Assembly (NCBI RefSeq): GCF_001559595.1
Contig: NZ_LNTY01000006.1
Location: forward strand, 558,001 to 622,000
Length of the DNA: 64,000 bases
Source of the DNA: Enterovibrio coralii
GTDB taxonomy: Bacteria > Pseudomonadota > Gammaproteobacteria > Enterobacterales > Vibrionaceae
Direction of reading: 5' to 3'
Shown here: positions 58,225 through 64,000 of the stretch, in pieces
How the letters are laid out: each line of letters starts with the position of its first letter
Numbering within the stretch: position 1 is the first letter of the stretch
Notes under the pieces: model-generated
Database searches by the model: none
Seen by the model: only the letters and a program-made list of their open reading frames with translations
What the model was told of the DNA's origin: nothing
Translations under genes and position numbers: made by a program

Positions 58225-59124
58225 TCATGCCCCAAACTTACGCTGATAACGAGGCAACATACTTTCATTACCAATCAAGCCACCTTGGTGAATATAGAGC
58301 AAGCTCTTATCCTCATTTTTTGGCAACCATCTTGATAAGCAATGCCACATCAAAGGATCGTAGAGTAAATCAAACTCTACGCCCGTACTCTCTTTGAGAG
58401 CATTCCATACTTCAAAGTCAGCGCGATATAGCTTTCCGAAGTGATGTTTGTAATCCATTTCTAAGATGGTTGGAAAACACTGCTCTCCCAGCTCTTCAAA
58501 CTGCGAAATCAGATACTCGGTTCCGCCAACACACGCACACGTCACAACCTCTATACCATGCTGTTTTAAGTGCTTGTGCAAGAACAAAGCTGTCGTGCCA
58601 GTGCCTGATGGCAGAGCGACAACCAAGTTATTCACTTGCTCCGTCGTTTTCCACACCAGCACTTCTTTTGCAAGAAGCGCAATGCCAGCTTCTGCGATTG
58701 TCGAACGCCCGCCTTCTGGCACAAACAAGCAGTTATCCGACAAACGATATGCCTTGATATAAGCCTCAGGGTGAAGATCTTCATCCGTCACATCAGAAAC
58801 CGGAATCACCTTTGCGCCAAGTGCCAAAGCCTGTCGGTAATTCCCAATGGGGTTCTCTTTTAACCAATGAGGAATATGGTCGACATAGAACTCTAATTGC
58901 CAGCCTTTCATCTCAGCCAGAGCTGCCAGCGACAACAAAGAATTGGCTTGTGCAGAGCCATAACCAATAAGGTGTGTGATTGACGCGTCTTCAAGTTCGA
59001 GAAGGCGCATGAGCTTTCGTGCTTTATTCCCTGAAAAATGTGGATGCAGCAAATCGTCGCGTTTTAGATGAAAGGAAACGCCATTATATGAATGAGTAGT
59101 AATTGGGGTTTGAGAAAGCTTCAT
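58225..59124 (-). CDS. ACC deaminase / D-cysteine desulfhydrase-like PLP enzyme
   Basis: About 299 residues, fold-type II PLP enzyme. VSFHLKRDDLLHPHFSGNKARKL carries the PLP lysine (SGNKARK), and VVALPSGTGTTALFLHKHL the phosphate-binding loop. The family includes 1-aminocyclopropane-1-carboxylate deaminase, D-cysteine desulfhydrase and L-cysteate lyase; key residues separating them cannot be read with confidence. ATG 59124 (MKLSQTPITTHSY) fits the family start. The frame remains open to 59253 without conservation. Confidence 0.82.
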   Translation of the reverse strand: MKLSQTPITTHSYNGVSFHLKRDDLLHPHFSGNKARKLMRLLELEDASITHLIGYGSAQANSLLSLAALAEMKGWQLEFYVDHIPHWLKENPIGNYRQALALGAKVIPVSDVTDEDLHPEAYIKAYRLSDNCLFVPEGGRSTIAEAGIALLAKEVLVWKTTEQVNNLVVALPSGTGTTALFLHKHLKQHGIEVVTCACVGGTEYLISQFEELGEQCFPTILEMDYKHHFGKLYRADFEVWNALKESTGVEFDLLYDPLMWHCLSRWLPKNEDKSLLYIHQGGLIGNESMLPRYQRKFGA

Positions 59125-59348
59125 GAACGTCTTGCTTAAATTATTATGCGTCCATTCTACACCCTCTCCGCTTGCGACGGCGATGCACTTTTCTCTTTGT
59201 GAATGCCCATTTTTCACCCATTGAACAGTGATGACGAAACCTACCTCTTTCATTAGAAACGAGACAATCCTTTACCAAGTGAGTTTTACCCTTATTAATG
59301 CGTGCATAAAACACGCAACTCAAAAAACAATTATTAGAGGGTTGGCTA

Positions 59349-60307
59349 ATGACAAATCAAACGAAGAAAGTGTTATCCATCGACGGTGGTGGAATTCGAG
59401 GTGCCGCAGCAGCACGATTCTTAAAACGTTTAGATGATGCATTGTTTGAAAAAGAGAAAAAACGGCTGCGTGATCTTGTTGATTTATATGCTGGTACCAG
59501 TACCGGCGCGATCATCGCTCTGGCACTGGCAAACACTAACCTCACCATGGATACAATCAGCGATCTCTACAGTGTGAAAGTCGCGAGGAATATTTTTAAA
59601 AGTAACAGAGGCTGTTCGAAATTGATGGTATCAACGCGCCGAAATATGAAGGCGAAGGAAAAACAAAAACCTTCAACAAATATTTTGGCCGAGTGCGTTT
59701 AGGTGAAATTGCACAAGGGAAACATGTCCTTGTCGTGGCCTATGAAATAGCCAGACGTAAACCTGTTGTGTTTAAAACCACCAAACCATCACATAAAAAC
59801 CTTAAATCTGCAGATATCGCAGACGCTACAAGTGCTGCGCCCACCTATTTTCCTACGGTGAAAATGAAACTCGACGGGCTAGATGCTTGGCTTGTTGATG
59901 GCGGTGTTGTCGCTAACAATCCCACCATGTGTGCCATCAGCGAAGCACTAAGTGCCTGGGAGACCACTATCGACAAGGTTAAAGTGCTTTCTGTTGGTAC
60001 GGGATATAGAACGAGGAAAATCAATGGCCCTGCATCTCGTGATTGGGGGGCTGTTCAGTGGTTTTTGCAAGGTAGCCTCATCGACTTGTTGTCCGATGAA
60101 AGGATTGTCGAACACCAATCGGCCACCATCCTACCACCAGCAAATTATCTGAGGGTGAACTCTGAACTGTCTCGGGCTGTCATCGACCCTGCACCGGATG
60201 ATGCCATGGACGACATTGATGCGGATAACATTCGAAAATTAGTGAAGCTGGGTGATATTTGGTTTGAAGAATACGGTGACGATGCCATCAAGCTGTTATT
60301 GAGTTGA
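59349..60307 (+). CDS. Patatin-like phospholipase, frameshifted
   Basis: Ser/Asp-dyad lipid acyl hydrolase. Oxyanion loop LSIDGGGIRGAAAARFL, nucleophile elbow YAGTSTGAIIAL (Ser) and the catalytic Asp in WLVDGGVVANNP are all present. A base is missing near 59607. Restoring it links KSNRG-LFEIDGINAPKYEGEG and gives 319 residues. Similar proteins (CapV) act in CBASS defence, but no cGAS-like nucleotidyltransferase or cap gene is nearby, so a housekeeping or isolated role is more likely. Confidence 0.86.
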
Positions 60308-60319
60308 GAGGGCAAAGGT

Positions 60320-60346
60320 AAAGGGCAGCCGTACCGCCCTTTTCAC
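60320..60346. terminator. Terminator between patatin and flavin reductase genes
   Basis: AAAGGGC / GCCCTTT stem with T-run, between convergent genes. Confidence 0.65.
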
Positions 60347-60352
60347 TTTTCA

Positions 60353-60981
60353 CTACAGTTCTTCAGGCTTTTTATTCGGTTTGGCGTAGCTCAATCGCCC
60401 AAGACGGTTTGTTACGTGGTAGCTATCCAATCCAGACACAGCAACCGTCTCCAACGCTTCAATATCGACATATCCATCTTCTGATATCGCGTTGTCTTCG
60501 ACAATCACGTCAACAATTTCACCGATAATCAGTACGGTGTTGTTTACTTCTAACGTCTGCGTTTCTCGCAGTTCAAGTGCGTATTTCAGTCGACTTTCCG
60601 CCACGAAAGGCGCGACAACACCATCGAAAAATTCCGGCGTTAAACCAGTTTCGTCGAATTCTGAAATCTCAGCGTCATAGCGCGCAGACGTCTGGTGAGC
60701 CACTTTCCATAGGTCTGCCGATACGTGGTTGATGGTGTAGCTTCCCGTGCTTTGAATATTTTCTAACGTATCGCGTGTCACGGAATGCGGACGGCTTATC
60801 ATCCCGACCAAAGGCGGGTTTGCGCGAGATGGAACACTGAACTTACAATCGCCAAATTATGGTTTCCGTTTCCGTCAGTTGTGCCTATGAGGTTGGCACT
60901 TTTGAATCCTGACAGGCTATTGATGAACTTTGCTCGATACCTGTCTTCCATCGACATCAAATCTGACTTGCTAACTTTCAT
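60353..60981 (-). CDS. Flavin reductase-like FMN-binding protein, frameshifted
   Basis: About 209 residues of the flavin-reductase-like (DIM6/NTAB) split-barrel family. N-terminal RYRAKFINSLSGFKSANLIGTTDGNGNHNLAIVSS, then in the next frame VGMISRPHSVTRDTLENI and YTINHVS. One missing G near 60815 joins FHLGANPPLVGMISRP. ATG 60981 has AAGGAG eight bases upstream. Partner enzyme unknown. Confidence 0.85.
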
Positions 60982-61011
60982 CCACACACTCCTTATGTGC
61001 CGCTAATCCGT

Positions 61012-61059
61012 TATACCCAAGTCACCTGAAAAGGCGCGTTTTCAGTTCGTTTGGGTATA
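61012..61059. repeat. Palindromic REP-like intergenic element
   Basis: Outer arms TATACCCAA (61012-61020) and TTGGGTATA (61051-61059); inner arms CTGAAAA (61026-61032) and TTTTCAG (61039-61045). The nested dyad in an intergenic gap resembles dispersed palindromic repeats of Vibrionaceae. Only one copy is in this window. Confidence 0.5.
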
Positions 61060-61141
61060 TAAATCTGTCGGATAACAGTACTCACTGTACCCTGTTAAGG
61101 ATCATTCTCCGTTGTTCCCATTCAAACATAAATCAAAACGA

Positions 61142-61168
61142 AAAACGGCAGCCTAAGCTGCCGTTTTA
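61142..61168 (-). terminator. Terminator of the CDF transporter gene
   Basis: AAAACGGCAGC / GCTGCCGTTTT 11-bp perfect stem with CTAA loop, A-run on the plus strand giving a T-run on the minus. Confidence 0.88.
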
Positions 61169-61189
61169 TTACTGTTTATCTTTCGTGAG

Positions 61190-61900
61190 TCAAGCCGGAA
61201 CACCGCGACGAATTTTATTGTTTGACTCTTGGTACAAGCTCATCAATTTCTTCGATGACTCACCAATCAGTTTTACCGGTACTGTCGCGAAGTAAACCGA
61301 TGCCAGAATCACCATCATTGGGTCAGCGTAAACGGCGTACTCTCCGTAGCCTGTCATCATCAGTACTGTCGCGGCCAAGAAGCCCACCAGTACCGCGGCA
61401 CTGATCACTGTATCCATCAGCCATTGGCTTGATTCTGCTTTCAGAATATCGGATGGACGCTTACCAGAGTGTTTACGGACTACCGCATACGTTGCCAAAC
61501 AGCCTGCGACGTTAACAATACCGAATACCAGTGCGAAACCTGCGTTTACTTCACGTCCACCGGTAAACATCGCGTCGAGTGCAGAGGCAAAAGAAATTAA
61601 ACAGACAACAGCAACAGTGAGGCCTTTTACCAAAACAACCAGAGATTCAATAACCGCTGCTTTTTGCGCAGAAACTGACTTACCCTTTTTTCCATTCTTT
61701 GCTGATGGGTTGCGGATATAAACAGACGCCGCCAGTGCCATCAAAGAGAGTGCTAATCCGACCAATGAGTAAGCACCGTCAAACACGATGACCATTGATC
61801 CCGCCCAGATACCTAATCCAATACCTAGTGCTGCGAAGCAAAAACAAGCAAAGGTAGAAAATTTCAGTAAGTTACGTTCTTTCGCATATTCACAAGACAT
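61190..61900 (-). CDS. Cation diffusion facilitator (CDF)-like transporter
   Basis: About 236 residues and six helices. Helix 2 has VIVFDGAYSLVGLALSL and helix 5 has SSQWLMDTVISAAVLVGF, the positions of the metal-binding Asp residues in CDF proteins. Unlike full CDF transporters it ends soon after helix 6 and lacks the cytoplasmic metal-binding domain, so it belongs to the short CDF subgroup. Metal unknown. ATG 61900 follows a GGGG stretch. Confidence 0.78.
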   Translation of the reverse strand: MSCEYAKERNLLKFSTFACFCFAALGIGLGIWAGSMVIVFDGAYSLVGLALSLMALAASVYIRNPSAKNGKKGKSVSAQKAAVIESLVVLVKGLTVAVVCLISFASALDAMFTGGREVNAGFALVFGIVNVAGCLATYAVVRKHSGKRPSDILKAESSQWLMDTVISAAVLVGFLAATVLMMTGYGEYAVYADPMMVILASVYFATVPVKLIGESSKKLMSLYQESNNKIRRGVPA

Positions 61901-62086
61901 AAATCCCCACAAAGTGACAAAAATATTGGCGCATTATCATTGTTATCGCCGCCTGAACACACAATAACGCCACAGCAGCGTATGCGTGAGTTGCTGAGCG
62001 ACAACTTTTTCGTCTCTCGTGTTTTTAACTGTCATATTTAGAGTTAAAATGGTTTACTAACCCATTGGTGAATAAGCAGGCGATCC

Positions 62087-62971
62087 ATGAGAAGCAGTCA
62101 GATTGAGATGTTCCTCACTGCCGTAGAAACTGGCTCTATTGCCGGGGCAGCGAGAGACTTGGAAAAGAGTCGCACAACGGTGAGTGCCGCCATCAGTGCA
62201 TTGGAAGACAGCTTGGGTGTAGAGCTTCTCGCACGCTCAGGAAATAGCGTCACATTAACCGACGTTGGCCGCATGGTTCATGACGATTGCGAACGATTGC
62301 TGCAAGCCTCCTACGACATTCAAGCCAAATGTCGACAGTTTGAAAGTGGCGTTGAATCAGCACTCCGCATTGGTCGGGATGACGCACTTCCTGAGTCGTT
62401 TTGGCGAACGACCATGCGTGAAATTCAACGCCTCTTTCCCTCATCCAGTGTGTCTTTGTATGTTGCGCCGCCGCCAGAGCTCTATGAAATGGCGGATGAA
62501 AACATGATCGACGTAGCTTTTGGTTTGTTACCTGAAACGCGCGCGTTTGGCCGCATCAACAAGAAGAAGCTCGGACAAGTACGCATGATGTCCGTGGTGC
62601 ACAAAGACCACCCGCTTGCCGCCGTCAAACGCATCCAGCGTGCAGACTTGGAAAGATATACCGAAATCACCCTCGCCTATGTGGATGACGAAGGCCTCAA
62701 AGCCTTGGACCCAATCTCCCCTCACTACATCGCACTGCCATTTTATGAACACCTTCGCGATGCAGTACTCGACGGTTCAGGCTGGGCAAACGTGCCTTCA
62801 GCGTTACTGCGTAAATACCTACGAAGCGGCACGCTGCAAGTGCTTAGGCACTCCAACGCCATGCAATGGCAACCTTACGGAGAGATCACCGCCATGGATG
62901 CACGTGGTGGTGCACTGACTGCATGGCTGTCTGACCGTTTAGAGAACTACCTTGTGGCGGAAGCAGAGTAA
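62087..62971 (+). CDS. LysR-family transcriptional regulator
   Basis: 294 residues. N-terminal winged helix IEMFLTAVETGSIAGAARDLEKSRTTVSAAISALEDSLGVELLAR, then an effector domain starting ALRIGRDDALPESFW. Divergent from the CDF-like gene across 186 bp and 96 bp upstream of the M14 peptidase gene; it could regulate either. Confidence 0.9.
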   Translation: MRSSQIEMFLTAVETGSIAGAARDLEKSRTTVSAAISALEDSLGVELLARSGNSVTLTDVGRMVHDDCERLLQASYDIQAKCRQFESGVESALRIGRDDALPESFWRTTMREIQRLFPSSSVSLYVAPPPELYEMADENMIDVAFGLLPETRAFGRINKKKLGQVRMMSVVHKDHPLAAVKRIQRADLERYTEITLAYVDDEGLKALDPISPHYIALPFYEHLRDAVLDGSGWANVPSALLRKYLRSGTLQVLRHSNAMQWQPYGEITAMDARGGALTAWLSDRLENYLVAEAE

Positions 62972-63067
62972 TATCTCACCACTCAAACACCCGCACCATG
63001 AATTGTCGTTGCAGTCATGTTGCACAGTGGTACTCTCTTTGCGTACCAAATCATTAAGGAAACGAGA

Positions 63068-63988
63068 ATGAGCACATCAAACACATTCCCAATTGGCACA
63101 TTTGGCCAGCCTTGGGGGGACGAAGAAAAAGCGCAATGGTTGGCGACAACCAGCATCAAGCGTAGCTACAAAGACGATGTGATCACCAAGATCGATGCAC
63201 TTAAAGATCGATTCGACGTCACCCAATACGGCGCATTGTCATTCGACAGCGAACGCTACCCTCAGTTTGGTATTCGCAGCCGTGACTTTGATGCGTCAAA
63301 ACCTACCATTTTGATCACGGGTGGTGTTCACGGTTATGAAACCAGCGGCGTTCACGGCGCGCTGAAGTTTCTGGATACCGAAGCACTTGGCTTTACTGAA
63401 CATTTCAACTTTGTTGTCGCACCATGCGTTAGCCCATGGGGTTACGAGACGATTAACCGTTGGAATCCACGCGCTGTAGATCCAAACCGTTCGTTTGTTG
63501 AAAACAGCCCAGCAGAAGAATCTGCAAATGTGATGGCATTTGTTAAAGGTCTTGGCATCGACATCTTCTGTCATATCGATCTTCATGAAACAACCGATAC
63601 TGACGAATCTGAATTCCGCCCAGCTCTGGCAGCTCGCGACGGCAAAGAATACGAAGAAGATGTGATCCCTGATGGTTTTTACCTGGTTGGCGACAGCGAT
63701 ATGCCAAACACTGAATTCCAAACAGCGATCATCGATGAAGTCCGCAAAGTGACTCATATTGCGCCGCCAGACGACAACGGCAATATCATTGGTGCGCCAA
63801 TTGAACAAGAAGGCGTGATCAACTACCCAACCAAGACATTGGGTCTATGCAGTGGCTTTACCAACTGCCAATACGGCACAACCACTGAAGTGTACCCAGA
63901 TAGCCCGAAAGTCACCGACGAAGAATGTAATGACGCGCAAGTAGCGGCTATTCGCGGTGCATTGAACTATTTGATCGCCCACCAGTAA
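63068..63988 (+). CDS. M14-family zinc metallopeptidase / deacylase-like
   Basis: About 306 residues, cytoplasmic (no signal peptide). Zinc ligands are His and Glu of GGVHGYETSGVHG and the His of FCHIDLHETTD. The likely catalytic Glu is in YGTTTEVYPD. The short form without a prodomain resembles the succinylglutamate desuccinylase/aspartoacylase-like side of M14. ATG 63068 (MSTSNTFPIG) follows AAGGA; the open frame back to 63017 has no ribosome site. Substrate unknown. Confidence 0.85.
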   Translation: MSTSNTFPIGTFGQPWGDEEKAQWLATTSIKRSYKDDVITKIDALKDRFDVTQYGALSFDSERYPQFGIRSRDFDASKPTILITGGVHGYETSGVHGALKFLDTEALGFTEHFNFVVAPCVSPWGYETINRWNPRAVDPNRSFVENSPAEESANVMAFVKGLGIDIFCHIDLHETTDTDESEFRPALAARDGKEYEEDVIPDGFYLVGDSDMPNTEFQTAIIDEVRKVTHIAPPDDNGNIIGAPIEQEGVINYPTKTLGLCSGFTNCQYGTTTEVYPDSPKVTDEECNDAQVAAIRGALNYLIAHQ

Positions 63989-64000
63989 TCCTGCCGGTCA

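Noticed and set aside
59349..60307. CBASS defence system based on the patatin (CapV-like) gene
   Set aside because: No cyclic-nucleotide synthase or cap accessory gene lies within several kb; neighbours are ordinary metabolic genes.
1..64000. Programmed -1 frameshifting as an explanation for the split genes
   Set aside because: The breaks lie in unrelated genes, lack shared slippery heptamers and stimulatory stems, and the families are not known to frameshift. A uniform missing-base error explains them better.

Overview
The window reads as a chromosomal segment of a marine gammaproteobacterium, most likely in the family Vibrionaceae (inference). The signs are an SslE/AcfD-type M60 metalloprotease, an AroG-type DAHP synthase, moderate GC content and Vibrio-like small proteins. 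I saw no rRNA, tRNA, CRISPR array, insertion sequence or prophage. Coding density is high, with frequent convergent pairs sharing bidirectional terminators.

Layout. 0-6.3 kb: an M20 amidohydrolase (cut by the left edge), a GPH-type sugar symporter, aroG behind a TyrR-like box, cobyric acid synthase and a small outer-membrane protein. 6.3-17.3 kb: a molybdenum district. It holds an AraC regulator divergent from an iorA-iorB-xdhC-mocA operon (a periplasmic Mo hydroxylase with its maturation factors), then a BCCT carrier, two small genes and modABC for molybdate uptake. 17.4-29.9 kb: single genes, including an S4 RNA-binding protein, a NodU-type carbamoyltransferase, an AraC/GyrI-like regulator divergent from a PLP aminotransferase over a striking direct-repeat operator, an OpgC-DUF2141 fusion, a YbdG-like MscS channel and a Tat-exported multicopper oxidase. 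25.8-32 kb: five GNAT acetyltransferases plus the remnant of a sixth. 32-44 kb: an MBL-fold lipoprotein divergent from a TetR gene, the giant M60 lipoprotein, a TDT-family permease, and a LysR / VOC / quinone reductase / MATE group.

44.3-55.8 kb is the centrepiece: one long minus-strand urea utilisation locus, urtABCDE-ureDABCEJFG. It is headed by a textbook sigma-54 promoter with NtrC-like half-sites further upstream. It encodes urea uptake, nickel delivery and urease, presumably induced by nitrogen limitation. 56-64 kb: DUF4174 protein, a TIM-barrel isomerase-like protein, a membrane protein, an ACC deaminase/D-cysteine desulfhydrase-like enzyme, a patatin, a flavin reductase, a CDF transporter, a LysR regulator and an M14-family peptidase.

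The most important general observation concerns sequence quality. Sixteen genes are each broken by exactly one missing base, often inside a short homopolymer, with both halves well conserved. Restoring one base gives full-length proteins in every case; urease alpha, for example, becomes 567 residues. This points to systematic deletion errors in the read or assembly rather than true gene decay. I therefore give each such gene as one CDS spanning both pieces.
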